64,000 bases of DNA from Ahaetulla prasina (taxonomy: Eukaryota > Chordata > Lepidosauria > Squamata > Colubridae): the NCBI RefSeq assembly GCF_028640845.1, contig NC_080542.1:14215901-14279900 (forward strand), given 5' to 3'. Positions 1-11,356 of the stretch are shown one piece after another (the stretch's first letter is position 1; each line of letters opens with the position of its first letter). Below the pieces are notes generated by a model. That model saw only the letters and a list, made by a program, of their open reading frames with translations, was not told the DNA's origin and searched no databases. Position numbers and translations under genes: made by a program.

Positions 1-56
1 CTAAATAAAATGAAAAATTTAATTGGATTGCATCCATACTACACATACATGGTTAC

Positions 57-348
57 CTGAGGAAATTTGTAGATGTGTAGAATGATGGCCACATGAAGAC
101 ATACGTCAGTGTCAGGTCCTCCAATTATTGCTACTGGATATTTATGGATGTCACAGTTGTAATTGGGGATTAATCTGCTTTTCGAGGAAAGGAGTTCCAT
201 TGAGGCATGGTACATCCATTTTGAAGTAAAATGGCTGTTATAGATTTGAAAGCCCAGGGTAATATTAGGTAAGATATGGGGATTAACATTGATTTCCTTA
301 ACAGCAAATACTAAAGCCAGGATATGTTGGTAAATCTGCGTTATGACC
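57..348 (-). CDS. V2R gene A exon 2 (ligand-binding domain)
   Basis: 292 nt, the same length as exon 2 of the other three V2R genes here. It is bounded by a pyrimidine-rich acceptor ending TTCAG and the donor CAG/GTAACC. It encodes the first lobe of the Venus-flytrap domain: YQHILALVFAVKEIN, then an NITLGF strand, a SMELLS segment and IIGGPDTDVC. It ends in phase 0 at KFPQ. Confidence 0.88.
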
Positions 349-2627
349 CTGAAGAGAGAGAAACATGATCTGCTATAACTCATTTCTTGCAGAATATGAT
401 ATCTATTTTGCCACTCCTTTCAAATATAGTATAAGGAGTTGATCCAGTCTACATATGTAAGAAGCAATACGTTTCATTAATTGCACTTATTTAAGCTAAT
501 AAAATAATCAAAGCACTCTTGTTGAAATACATAGTGGCCATCAGATTTACTTCTTCGGCCTGGTATCTCAAGATTTTTATTCTAGGAGAATATTATTAGC
601 ATGTCAGTGATGCAATCACTATTGATCCGGGAAGCTACAGTGAACATCAATCTCTTGGGCTTTTTTTAAAAAATGAGTGTTGCCGATGAGATCTATAATG
701 GAGTCCTTTTTCCACCTTTTCTTCAAATCCATCTTTGCTCTGGAAATACTTACATGGCAAGACTAGGATAGTACTACTTGTTAGATTAGGCTAGGATGTT
801 CATCATAAGAAGTTACTAGGGAAGGAACCTTGGCTCTCAATTCCCCCCATGGAGCTTTGTCATTGTGAAAGAAGAATAACATATATATAAATAAATATAA
901 ACATTCAAAAATAGAATAGAATAGAATAGAATAGAATTTATTGGCCAAGTGTGATTGGACACACAAGGAATTTGTCTTGGTGCATATGCTCTCAGTGTAC
1001 ATAAAAGAAAAGATACGTTCATCAAGGTACAACATTTACAACACAATTGATGGTCAATATATCAATATAAATCATAAGGATTGCCAGCAACAAGTTATAG
1101 TCATACAGTCATAAGTGGAAAGAGATTGGTGATGGGAACTATGAAACGATTAATAGTAGTGCAGATTCAGTAAATAGTCTGACAGTGTTGATGGAATTAT
1201 TTGTTTAGCAGAGTGATGGCCTTCGGGAAAAAACTGTTCTTGTGTCTAGTTGTTCTGGTGTGCAGTGCTCTATAGCGTCATTTTGAGGGTAGGAGTTGAA
1301 ACAGTTTATGTCCAGGATGCGAGGGGTCTGCAAATATTCACGGCCCTCTTCTTGATTCGTGCAGTATACAGGTCCTCAATGGAAGGCAGGTTGGTAGCAA
1401 TTATTTTTTCTGCAGTTCTAATTATCCTCTGAAGTCTGTGTTTTTCTTGTTGGGTTGCAGAACCGAACCAGACAGTTATAGAGGTGCAAATGACAGACTC
1501 AATAATTTCTCTGTAGAATTGGATCAGCAGCTCCTTGGGCAGTTTGAGCTTACTGATAATTAAATAAAGTGCATTGTACATTATCTCCAAAGAAAAGAAC
1601 CTGGATTCCGTAGACCAAATCTAATCTTGGTGAAATTTAGGGGAGGGGGACAACGACAAAGACTTAGCTGGACAGAAATATACATCCATTCTCTAACATT
1701 CTTTGTTTGGCATCAACGTCAATCAAGCAGATAAAGGCACCCAATATAGAGAAAGTGCATAAAATCATTATGTAGATGCAGGGACATCATAAATATACAG
1801 CTATAACACATATAAGGGCCTCTGTGGCTCAGACTGGTAAGACAGTCTGTTATTAACAGCAGCTGCTTGCAATTACTGCAGGTTCAAGCCCCACCAGGCC
1901 CAAGGTTGACTCAGCCTTCCATCCTTTATAAGGTAGGTAAAATGAGGACCCAAATTGTTGGGGGCAATAAGTTGACTTTGTATATAATATACAAATGGAT
2001 GAAGACTATTGCTTGACATAGTGTAAGCTGCCCTGAGTCTTCGGAGAAGGGCGGGATATAAATTCAAATTTAAAAAAAATATAACCAGCAATTATTTCAT
2101 GCTCTACAGATGATTCAAGACTACATGGTGAATTTAATGCAAATTATCAGCACACATGTAACTATATCATATGCATAATACAATTTATACAATACCCTTT
2201 TACATACTCACCTTCAAGTCTATTTTATCTCTCTCCCTCTCACCATAACTGAATACTTACACGAATTTGATGCAAGACATCAGCATGCATGTAATTATAT
2301 TACTTACCTAACATGATTCACTCACTCATTTCACTCACTCATCTTCAGGTCTGTTTGACATATATCTCTCTGGCCATAACGCAATACTTACAAAGTTTCC
2401 TCAAAGAGGTTCGTAGAAGGCGGTGTCTTGAAGTCCATCATCATATAAAACAGGAAGATCTGAGAAATGATGCTAGCAAAGTGGATGTCCCCTGACTGGT
2501 ATTGCTTGTGGAGAATAGGCAGAGGATCTGCAGTGCTGCATTTACTATGAGAAAGCTGGCACATTCCTTGTGGACAAAGCATTGATAGCAACGTTGTGGA
2601 CATAATACGTAGAAGAAAACAATTCAT
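57..2627 (-). CDS. V2R gene A, partial: exons 1 and 2 only
   Basis: Vomeronasal type-2 receptor (family C GPCR), 5' part only; exons 3-6 would lie beyond the left edge. Exon 1 (236 nt) ends after two bases of a codon and exon 2 supplies the third, so the phases join. Exon 2 carries the family hallmark YQHILAL followed by FAVKEIN, and exon 1 carries the PLPILHKQY segment. Both exons are open. Exon 1 is more diverged from genes B-D (CSTADPLPILHK against KCPISLPLAILHK), so A probably belongs to another V2R subclade. The 2-kb intron holds a LINE, a SINE and a tandem duplication. Functionality cannot be judged from two exons. Confidence 0.8.
908..1570 (-). mobile_element. CR1-like (Snake1/L3-type) LINE 3' fragment with (AATAG)n tail
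   Basis: Read on the minus strand, the end of a reverse transcriptase (LKLPKELLIQFYREIIES, then LQRIIRTAEKIIATNLPS) is followed by a 3' UTR with the TTGGCCAATAAA-type motif and a run of AATAG units at 908-938. The 5' end is truncated. The reading frame is broken in the last third. Four more copies of this family occur in the window. Confidence 0.75.
1816..2069 (+). mobile_element. tRNA-derived SINE with L2-like 3' tail
   Basis: It begins GGGCCTCTGTGGCTCAGACT (tRNA A-box-like) and has a B-box-like GGTTCAAGCCC about 60 bp later. It ends in the hairpin-forming CCCTGAGTCTTCGGAGAAGG and an A-rich tail. The same tail closes the L2 LINEs of this window, which suggests L2 mobilised it. It lies in intron 1 of V2R gene A. 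Confidence 0.75.
2130..2391 (-). repeat. Tandem duplication (about 130 bp x2) starting at the exon 1 donor of gene A
   Basis: Units 2130-2260 and 2263-2391 are diverged copies; shared pieces include GAATTT(A/G)ATGCAA, CATGTAA(C/T)TATAT and AATACTTAC. On the minus strand the second unit begins exactly at intron base 1, so the donor-like GTAAGTATT is present twice, at 2391 and at 2260. Confidence 0.7.
2392..2627 (-). CDS. V2R gene A exon 1 (signal peptide, start of ligand domain)
   Basis: The first ATG of the open frame gives MNCFLLRIMSTTLLSMLCPQ, a plausible signal peptide, then HSKCSTADPLPILHKQY and SIISQIFLF. The donor is ACTTT/GTAAGT. An internal ATG eight codons on is an alternative start. 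At 236 nt it is 15 nt longer than exon 1 of genes B-D (all 221 nt). Confidence 0.72.
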
Positions 2628-3629
2628 TTTTGAATGTGTCACCTTTCTCCACCTTTTCTTGTCCTTCTAGATTCTTAAGGAAAATTTGTTGTATGCTTCT
2701 GTATTTGTCTTTGTCTTTTGTTTCTATGTGTATGGAAAAATTGGAAAGCTCAGACTTTGGGATAAAAATCATGTGTGGTAAAGGAGTGGCTAACTGGAAT
2801 TGCAGATGGGGATGTTTCAGGTGCAGGAATTAACAGATTTTGATCTATTTGAGGTTTCTCCCTGTCTTCTGATTATAGGTTTTTTTTAATGTCTTCATGC
2901 TTATACTGGTTATTACCTTTGAGATAACCACCAACTCCCAGGCCCTGAGGGACCTTGAATAAGAAGGAATAGTTAGTCTGTCATATCTCAAAACAAAATC
3001 TCTATCTGACACCAAGTGATAATGGTATTTTACAGCAAGCTTCAAAACAGCAAGAATGAACAAGACAAATAAATGCAGCCATAAAAGTCCAAGTCATTTG
3101 CAATATTCTATTTATAACAGTGAAGGGGGAGTCCCTCTGAAAGCCATAGAAAATAAATGCTACAAATGGATGGATGGATGGATGAATTTTTTAAAAATCC
3201 TGGCAAAGTGATATCACTTGCGCTACCTCCATAATTGATCCCATGGTATTGTTCCTTGAAACTGAGTTTACATGATTTAACTTTTAATAGTTTTACATAC
3301 TGATTTTGCAAAGTTCATATACAATGATCAATTCTTTATTTCATACAGTGATCAAACACTGATTTCAGGAGCCACTTCTCTTCCTGAAAAGAAGAAAACA
3401 ACCCACCCCCCACATCTCTCAGTTGTTTTGCTCATCTCTAGCACAAACCCCCTTGAAGGCAGGCTGTTCACATTTCCCCCACCCCTATTGGATACTATTC
3501 AGTGTGATTTCCTATTAAGAGTAACCTGATAGAGTTCTTTAAGAAGTTGGTCTTACAGCCTCACATCAAGGAAGTTGCTGGGGTTTAGAGACACTGAGTT
3601 AAACCCCTTCAGTGATGCTAATAAAATTA
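2628..3629. other. 5' flank of gene A, no gene recognised
   Basis: AT-rich sequence upstream of V2R gene A. A short (TGGA)n run sits near 3165-3184. No promoter motif stands out, and short open frames here have no recognisable content. Confidence 0.5.
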
Positions 3630-3930
3630 TCCATTCAGTTGTGTCTGACTCGTGGTGTTTCTACAGGCCAGGTCTGTCCATAACTTCTGATCTTGGACTA
3701 TTTGTTCAAGTTTTTTTATGCTCTGGCTGATTCAGCATTGATGGTGTCCAGCCACTATGTTCTTTGGTAGCCTGGTTTTCGTTTTTAAAGAGTTTATTAA
3801 CTCTTCCAAACAAAATTGCTTTCTCCAAAATTGAATTATCCTGCATGACATGGCCAAAGTAAGTGAGACAGCCCTTCAGTATGCTGCCTTTTTTAGATTG
3901 TGCAACTGCCTTGGGACCATAAAGCAATGT
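3630..3930 (-). mobile_element. BovB/RTE LINE 3' remnant
   Basis: The minus strand reads LTYFGHVMQDNSILEKAILF, matching the conserved LTYFGHVMR...LEK tail of RTE-type ORFs. The end near 3635 carries the BovB-like GAGTCAGACACAACTGA. It is degenerate, and the assignment rests on these two motifs only. Confidence 0.55.
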
Positions 3931-4599
3931 GGTTTGGTCAGATTTCTTAGCTTAAGAGAGTCACCTGTTTTCAACTGATTACCTGAGCCATAAGGAGGCA
4001 ACAGACCATTGGTGAAATCCTACTGCTTCGCATCAGTTCGGGAGAACCATTAGTAATAACAGCTACTGGTTCAATGAACTGGTAGTAAAAAAAAGCTACC
4101 AGTTGGTCCAAACCAATATTTTCGATGATCAGCTGTGCTGCGTGATTTATATTTGCTAGAAAGCAGGAAATCCTGCTTTCTAGTGAATCTAAATAGTGTA
4201 GCACAGCTGTTCCCTCCCCTCACTGTTCTATTTACCTTAGAAAGCATCCTTTTTCCATGCAAAGTGCGCATTTGGCACACACTGCACATACACACACAGC
4301 ATGCATTTGGGATGCACTGCACATATGTATGGGCAGCAAACTGGTAGAAAACCACAGAGGATTTCATCACTGCAACAGACCAACATCTACACCTTGAAAT
4401 GGTCTGAGAGCAGATTAGCAATTTCTAATTGACCTGTTACCAGTAAAAGCCAACTACTGCATCAGGTTCAGGAATAGATAATGTGGCTCTCTAACTGCTT
4501 CTCTTTGCAAATATACCTTCTCTCATCTTTCAAAATATGTCTTCTCTTGTAAGACAACAGAAGCCCTTCCAAGTAGACAGATGACTTCTGATTCTTTCA

Positions 4600-4985
4600 A
4601 TGAAGCCAGGTTATTTTTTTTTAACCTTACTTTGTCTATGGAGATTCTCAATATTCCAAGTCACGATTGTCCCAAAGGTTAGGGTTAGACTGTCTCTTGC
4701 CCTTGCGTGGCTAAGAGGGAAAAAGAAGCCTGAGTCAGACAGGAGAGCTGCGACTCTCCTCGACCTCACAGGGTGTCCCTCTTTGCTTCACCACCCCTAC
4801 AAGGCAGCTTTGGCTTCTCTTGGAACCCACCAACAGGGTCCCATTCCCTGTGTCTGATATTGCCGTGATGTCAACCGGTGCTTTTTCAAGAGGCAACTGA
4901 ATATCTTCAGCTCTTGGATAAGAAGCGAAATGTTTTCAAAGAAAAAACAGAAAGTCCAGTTGCCTCTTGAAAAAGTACCTTTGGA
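4600..4985. repeat. Interspersed repeat with an 18-bp perfect inverted repeat
   Basis: Two 18-bp arms (TTTTTCAAGAGGCAACTG and its complement) at 4882-4899 and 4957-4974 enclose a 57-nt loop containing CTTGGATAAGAAGCGAAATG. A diverged relative lies at 20660-20915. The loop resembles the GGATGAGAAGCGAAACG segment seen in some Penelope-like elements, but the core is too decayed to call. Confidence 0.45.
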
Positions 4986-5109
4986 TTTAACCTTACCTTA
5001 TTTTCCTGTTTGCTTCTTTGGTTACTTTGCTAATGGGAATTTGCAATTATATTCCATTACTTTCTCTCTCTTCTTGGACCTTTACTTTTAGCAAAGTCAT
5101 CTTGAAATT

Positions 5110-5466
5110 ATACATATATACATACATACATACATAGAATAGAATTTTATTGGCCAAGTGTGATTGGACACACAAGGAATTTGTCTTGGTGCATAGGCTC
5201 TCAGTGTACATAAAAGAAAAGATACGTTCATCAAGGTACAACATTTACAACACAATTGATGGTCAATATATCAATATAAATCATAAGGATTGCCAGCAAC
5301 AAGTTATAGTCATGCAGTCATAAGTGGAAAGAGATTGGTGATGGGAACTATGAAACAATTAATAGTAGTGCAGATTCAGTAAATAGTCTGACAGTGTTGA
5401 TGGAATTATTTGTTTAGCAGAGTGATGGCCTGCATACATACATACATACATACATACATACGTACA
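5110..5466 (-). mobile_element. CR1-like LINE 3' end inserted in a (CATA)n microsatellite
   Basis: The 3' UTR of the AATAG-tailed LINE family (5138-5431; only one AATAG unit left) is flanked on both sides by CATA repeats (5110-5137 and 5432-5466). This fits insertion into, and duplication of, a pre-existing microsatellite. Confidence 0.65.
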
Positions 5467-5710
5467 TAATATATATGATAACTGTAACATTTAAAGTTAT
5501 TAGAACTATGTAAGCCCTTTCAATTTCTTCAATATTTAATTGCTTGTAGGTAAAATAATCATTGTAATTCTGATATAATGTTTCATTTGTGTTCAATTAA
5601 CCATAGTTATGTTCAATAGATTTTGCTGTGATCTGAACTATTTTTCCATTCTTTTTTTGTTTGTAATGTTAATACAATTTTAACATAGGAGTTATATATT
5701 CTGATGTAGT

Positions 5711-6105
5711 TAGTCCTCAACTAGATTCATTTAGTGACAGTTAATGTTACAACTGCACTGAAAAACTTATGATTGTTTTTCACACAACATCCTGTTGGGC
5801 ACATGATCAAAATCCAGATGTTTAGCAACTGACTCATATTTATGATGGTTGCAGTGTCCCAGGGTCATGTGATCACCTTTTGTGATCTTCTGACAAGCAA
5901 AGTCAATGGGCGAACCAGAATCATTTAACAACCATGTTATTAAATTACTACTACTACTACTACTACTACTACAACCATGTTATTAAATTACTACTACAAT
6001 TACTATTCACTTAACAACTGTGGCAAGAAAGGTTGTAAAATGGGGCAACATTTACATAACAAATGTTTCACTTAGCAACAGAAATTTTGGGATCAGTTGT
6101 CCAAC
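5711..6105 (-). mobile_element. MITE-like element (TAGTCCT termini), interrupted by (ACT)n
   Basis: It starts TAGTCCTCAACT and ends with the complement of the AATTG(A/G)..CCCAAAATTTCTGTTGCTAAG block that begins the better copy at 34703. An (ACT)n run at 5945-5972 is flanked by a short direct repeat. It has no coding capacity. Confidence 0.5.
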
Positions 6106-6496
6106 AAAATATGGAAAAGTATTCTGAAGTTCTCATTTGACGTTAGGATTGTTTTCTTACTACTGGTAATTGCAATTTGTTTCTCTTTTGCCATGTCACT
6201 GAGGAAAACCAGTGGACATGTCTACTCAGATGAGAAAAACAGTAGAAGGTCTCCTAGGATTTGGATTCTGAATTGATGCCTATTCCATTTAATTATCCAT
6301 TCATACATAGTTATTTGAACTTCACCTCTTTGTCCAGGGAGCTTGTCATAGCTATAAGAACAAGCAGAAATATATTTAATGAAATATAATATCAGCTCAT
6401 AGTAAGAATGTTTTTATTCAAAATGGTGATGTTTAGAACCTTGGTTTTAATGCTTTTACCTCAAGTGGTATACACTATTACCAAAGCTAAATGTTG

Positions 6497-6735
6497 CATC
6501 AGGGCCACGGTGTGGCTCAGGCTGTAAGAAGCCTGTTATTAAAACACAGCTGCCTGCAATTACTGCAGGTTCTAGTCCCACCAGGTCCAAGGTTGACTCA
6601 GCCTTCCATCCTTTATAAGGTAGGTAGAATGAGGACCCAGATTGTTGGGGGGGCAATAAGTTGACTTTGTAAATATACAAATAGAATGAGACTATTGCCT
6701 TACACACTGTAAGCCACCCTGAGTCTTCGGAGAAT
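6497..6735 (+). mobile_element. tRNA-derived SINE, 3' truncated
   Basis: Same family as the SINE at 1816: TGGCTCAGGCTG start, GGTTCTAGTCCC B-box, ATAAGTTGACTTTGTA body. It breaks off inside the tail hairpin at CTGAGTCTTCGGAGAA. Confidence 0.7.
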
Positions 6736-7156
6736 CCTTCACAAGCAATATTAGTCAGATTCACATTAATCTCAGCTCCAATATCTGGTCAATGACATCA
6801 CCCACATTGTCTTACATCATCCATTTCTCCTGTTGTTCTATCTTCCTCATCCTCAACTTCTCGGCTATGCTAAAACCACATTTCGTTGTTCTGAGAAGAA
6901 ATCCTTGAAATGTCCATTACCCACTTTTCTCCTAATTATGTGACAATAATCAATAATTCTAAAAAAATGAATTTGTATTAGGAAAACTAAATTTAAATAG
7001 AAAATGGGGAAGGTGACAAACTTTTCTGAGAAATGTGATTATATATCCTTAATCTAGAATAATTTTAAACTTTTAACTTTTAAAAACAAAATAAAGAAAA
7101 ATACAACAGAAAACAAAAAGCACATTAAAAACATGTAACAGACATAACATTACATA
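6736..7156. other. AT-rich intergenic stretch, nothing recognised
   Basis: No exon, repeat boundary or coding frame could be supported here. Confidence 0.4.
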
Positions 7157-7684
7157 AGAGTTCTCCACTCCTCTGAATACAACAAAATACCTTATGCTAC
7201 CAGACTTGAAATCCTGGGTTTAGAAAATTTAGAACTACGCTGCCTTCGACATGACCTGAGTTTAACTATAGAATCAACTATTACAATGTCCTTCCTGTCG
7301 AAGACTACATCAGCTTCAATCGCAATAATATAAGAGCAAACAATAGATTTAAGCTTAATGTTAACTGCTCCAATCTTGATTGCAGAAAATATGACTTCAG
7401 TAACAGAGTTGTTAATGCTTGGAATACACTTCCTGACTCTGTGGTCTCTTCCCAAAATCCCCAAAGCTTCAACCAAAAACTGTCTACTATTGACCTCACC
7501 CCATTCCTAAGAGGTCTGTAAGGGGCGTGGATAAGAGCACAAGTGTGCCTACCATTCCTGTCCTATTGTTCTTCTCGTTATTTCCAATTAATATAGTTAT
7601 TACATACTCATGCTTATATATATGCTTATATATTGTATAGTTATTTCATGCTTATGCTTATATATACTGTATAACAAAATAAAT

Positions 7685-7715
<31 letters not shown>
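7157..7715 (+). mobile_element. CR1/Jockey-group LINE 3' fragment (TGTGACAAAATAAA-tail family)
   Basis: It encodes remnants of LEILGLENLEL and a degenerate RFKLNVNRSNLDCRKYDF block, then the 3' UTR (GGGGCGTG.ATAAGAGCAC, CCTGTCCTATTGTT) and an (AT)n run. At least ten fragments of this family occur in the window; the longest is at 44331-46690. Confidence 0.7.
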
Positions 7716-7721
<6 letters not shown>

Positions 7722-8838
7722 TTCTGAGGTTTTCACGGGTGTTTGTATGTAGGTCTTTGGTGGTTCGGGTTTTCTCCCGTGTAAAATTGGAAGTGTCTTG
7801 GCGACGTTTCGACGAAGTCTCATTCGTCATCTTCAGGCTTCAGCTTCGTGCTTCTGGGAGCAATGTGTGATCGCAGCTGTTTCTTCCTTTTAACTGCTAG
7901 TGGGTTTGAACTAATTGGGTGGGAGCTTGGCTGTGCTCTGATTGGATGGGGTTTTTTTGTGCTCTGATTGGCTGGGGGTATGTCCTGTTTGGGTGGGGGC
8001 TTGGTTGTGCTCAGTTTAGTCTGTATTGCAGGGGGATTTGAGCTGGTGAGCTGCACAGCTGTCGTCTGGCTTTGTGGTCGTGCTACATCCTCACAGTGGG
8101 TGCCAGTCCGCTGCATGCACGGACCGGAGGGGTTTGAAATGGCTAATGTCGCAGCTGCGGTCTGGCCTCTGGTCCTTGGTCATGCTTCATGATCAGTGTG
8201 GGTTTGGGTCTGCTTTCTGGGTGGATGTGCGCTGGTGACATCCTGTGTGGACCTCGTGAGTGTGGGTCTGGTTTCACTCCTCGTGTTAGGGACTCGTTTG
8301 TCAATAAGGGCGGGTTTCCAAATGGCTGGTAGGTGGGAGGTATCATCTCGTTTGTTCATGCTGTGTGGGCGTTTTTCTATCTCAATGGCTTCTCTGATTA
8401 TTCTGTTGTTAAAGTGTTCAGTTTTGGTGATAGTTCTGGTCTTTTTAAAGTCAATATCATGTCCTGTGACTTTAAAGTGTTGGACCAGGGAAGAAGTTGG
8501 TTCCTCTTTTTTGACTGAGTTCTTGTGTTCTTCAATGCGTGCACTTATTCTTCTGTTGGTTTGTCCGATGTATGTGGTGGGGCAGGCGGTGCATGGGATT
8601 TCATATACTCCTTGATTTTCTAACTCAATTTTTTCTTTGGGGTTTCTTAGGATGGTGGATATTTTTCTGTTTGTGCAGAATGCTGTCTTGATGTTGTGTT
8701 TGTGGAGGATCTTGCTGATTCTGTCTGTGGTGCCTTTTATATATGGGAGGAGGGCTGTGCCGTTTTCTTGTTCTCTGTCTTGGATTTTAGTGGGGGGTTC
8801 TTTTTGGATTAGCTTGGTAATCTTATTTTTGGCATTCC
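7722..8838 (-). mobile_element. Penelope-like element remnant with GIY-YIG endonuclease
   Basis: On the minus strand one frame runs from an RT thumb-like segment (LPYIKGTTDRISKILHKHNI) into a GIY-YIG endonuclease: GVYEIPC..CPTTYIGQTNRR.SARIEEHK, the signature of Penelope-like retroelements. The RT palm is missing (5' truncation at an LTR fragment). A stop at 8180 separates it from a proline-rich frame that ends at KPEDDE. The terminal 120 bp match a second copy at 25540-25682 and contain a hammerhead-like core. Confidence 0.8.
7803..7836 (-). ncRNA. Hammerhead-like ribozyme core in the Penelope-like terminus
   Basis: Read on the minus strand: CTGAAGA (fits CUGANGA), a 6-bp stem II of GACGAA and TTCGTC around the loop TGAGAC, then GAAAC and GTC. 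ACGT between GAA and the final C is self-complementary, as in the minimal stem III of Penelope-associated hammerheads that act as dimers. One U lies between CUGAAGA and stem II, so activity is uncertain. Confidence 0.55.
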
Positions 8839-8998
8839 TTGAGTCAAGCAAAGTCTCATCTGGTTTGCTGAAGTCACACCTTGGGTTCCTGCCTGCCCTG
8901 AGAAATCTGAAAGGAATTTGGCAAAGCTGCAGAGGCTTCATGGCCATGCTTGATACAGACTTCCCAGACCCGGTCATCAGAGGGGGAGGAGGACACAA
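8838..8998 (+). mobile_element. LTR 3' fragment (same family as 56979-57504)
   Basis: From GGCATTCCTTGAGTC to the terminal GGAGGACACAACA it aligns with the last 165 bp of the complete LTR ending at 57504 (shared GCTGAAGTCAC, CCTGCCTGCC, GAGCTGCAGAGGC-like blocks). It is truncated where it joins the Penelope-like remnant. Confidence 0.6.
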
Positions 8999-9384
8999 CA
9001 GAGCGAGTCTCCATCCACCACCATCACCCTTACCTTCTCAGGTGAGGAGTGACTGAGAGGGAAGGGTGATGGGCAGGGCCAGCCAGTAGTGGATTCAGCT
9101 GATAGGGAGCCCCACAATGGAGACTAAAGAGCCGCATGCAGCTCCAGAGCCACAGGTTGCCAACACCCGGCCTAGCTGAACAATGTGATAAATTATTCTT
9201 GGGGGGAGGGAATCATTTACTCTTTTAATTATACTGAATCATGGGAACCAACTAGAGTTGGCTTTAAATATGAATGTGCCAATATGATGCACCCAATAAA
9301 TAGAATCTTTGAGAAGAGTTGCAGTCTCAGAGTTCTGACTTGGTTGGGATCACCACTCGGAATCCTGACACACAGACTCTGGGC

Positions 9385-10315
9385 ATTTTACAATCTTAAT
9401 CCCTCCAAGACGGAGTGGCTGTGGATGCCGGCACCCTGATTCAGTCAGCTGCAGCCGCGGCTGGCTGTTGGAGGTGAGTTATTGGCCCCAAAGGATAGGG
9501 TGCGCAACTTAGGTGTCCTCCTGGACGATCGGCTGTCGTTTGAAGATCATTTGTGGCCGTCTCAGGGGCCTTCCACCAGGTCCGTCTGGTCCGGCAGTTG
9601 CGCCCCTTCCTTGATCGGGATGCCTTATGCACGGTCACTCATGCGCTCGTTACCTCTCGCTTGGATTACTGTAATGCTCTCTACATGGGGCTCCCCTTGA
9701 AGTGCGCTCGGAGGCTTCAGTTAGTCAGAATGCAGCTGCGGGTTATAGAGGAGCTACACGTAGCTCCCATGTAACACCGATCCTGCGCGGGCTGCACTGG
9801 CTGCCTGTGGCTTTCGAGTGCATTTAAGGTGTTGGTTATGACCTTTAAAGCGCTCCATGGCTTAGGACCTGGGTACTTACGGGACCGCCTGCTGCTACCA
9901 CATGCCTCCCACCGACCCGTACGCTCCCATAGAGAGTGACTTCTCAGGGTGCCATCCGCCAAACAATGCCGGCTGGCGGCCCCCAGGGGAAGGGCCTTCT
10001 CTGTGGGGGCGCCCACACTCTGGAATGAGCTTCCCCCGGGTTCGTCAAATACCTGACCTTGGACATTTGTAGCGAACTAAAAACACATCTTTTATCCATG
10101 GGCTGGCTTAAATTAGTTTTAAGGGGAAATTTTATTAATTTTAAATGGGGTTTTTAGTATGGAAATTTTTTAATCTTAGGCTAATTTAAATAAGTTTTTT
10201 AAATGGTATTTTAATCTGTATATTGTATTGTTTTATTTTTGCCTGTACACCGCCCTGAGTCCTTCGGGAGAAGGGCGGTATAAAAATTAAATGAAATAAA
10301 TAAATAAATAAATAA
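9385..10315 (+). mobile_element. L2-type LINE 3' fragment
   Basis: It starts inside the RT C-terminus (LNPSKTEWLWMPAP), runs through VRNLGVLLDDRLSFEDHL with frameshifts, and ends with the conserved hairpin CCGCCCTGAGTCCTTCGGGA and an (AAAT)n tail. Too broken to code. Confidence 0.75.
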
Positions 10316-10439
10316 TAAAAGTTTAAAAGTGCAAAATCAATTAAAATAGCTTAACAAATTAAAATTACAAAATAGGATGTTGGGCAGCCTGGAGGAGAAA
10401 ATCGTCTCTATCCCATCAGCCATCCCCAGTGTAGCAGAC

Positions 10440-11170
10440 CACTGTCAATGCCCCAGGCCAAGCAGCAGACCCAAGTTTTCAGATTCTTTCAGGAGGCCAG
10501 GAGTATGAGGGCAGATCTTGAAGTCTTAGTGGATAGCCAGCTAAATATGAAACAGCAGTGTGCAGCGGCAGCCAAAAAAGCCAATACAATCCTAAATTGC
10601 ATTAACGGAGGGATACAAGCAAGATCAAGTGAGGTACTAATACCACTCCATACAGCTTTAGTAAGACCACACCTAGAGTACTGCATCCAGTTTTGCTCAC
10701 CACACTATAAAAAAGATGTTGGGACTCTAGAAAAAATGCAGAGGAGAGCAACCAGGATGATTAGGCGATTAAGACTAAAACATATGAAGAACGGTTGCAG
10801 GAACTGGGCATGGCTAGCCTAGTGAAGAGAAGGACCAAGGGAGACATGTTAGCAGTGTTCCAATACTTGAGGGGCTGCCACAAGAGGAATTTTCCAAAGC
10901 ACCTGAGGGCCAGAAAAGGAATAATGGATGGGAACTGAACAAGGAGAGATTGAACCTGGAAATAAGGAGAAATTTTCTGACAGTGAGAACAATCAACCAA
11001 TGGAACAGAAGTTGCATTCAGAAGTTGTGGGAGCTTCATCACAGGAGGCTTTCAAGAAGAGATTGGACTGCCATTTGTCAGAAATGGTGTAAGGTCTCCT
11101 GCTTGAGTGGGGGTGGGGTTGGACTAGATGACCTAAAAGGTCCCTTCCAACTCTGTTAATCTGTTATCTT
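10440..11170 (+). mobile_element. CR1 LINE 3' fragment
   Basis: It contains the CR1 RT end (LEYCIQFCSPHYKKDVGTLEKMQRRATRMIR) and the classic 3' end GGTTGGACTAGATGACC followed by TCCCTTCCAACTCTGTTA. The frame is disrupted after the RRL block. Confidence 0.8.
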
Positions 11171-11344
11171 TTATATTTATCTCATCACTGATGGGAGATT
11201 AATCCACAGGCCAGAGGCCAGAGGCAGAAAATATTCTTCCCCTAAACCACATTAGCTGAAATTCTTTGGCCAATAGGATCTGTTGGAATGTATGGGGTGA
11301 GTTAATTCCAATGAGGTAAGATGGTTCCTTAGATACCCTGAAGT

Positions 11345-11356
11345 ATTTATTTATTA
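11345..11356 (-). promoter_or_regulatory. Candidate poly(A) signal of V2R gene B
   Basis: On the minus strand AATAAATAAATA lies about 260 bp beyond the gene B stop codon. The position suits a short V2R 3' UTR. It is a common motif in AT-rich DNA, so the call is weak. Confidence 0.3.

Noticed and set aside
1816..1890. tRNA gene
   Set aside because: A- and B-box-like sequences are part of a SINE; the cloverleaf is not preserved and the same sequence recurs with a LINE-like tail.
7600..7870. Small plus-strand frames with Ile/Tyr repeats
   Set aside because: They run through (AT)n and the antisense of the Penelope terminus.
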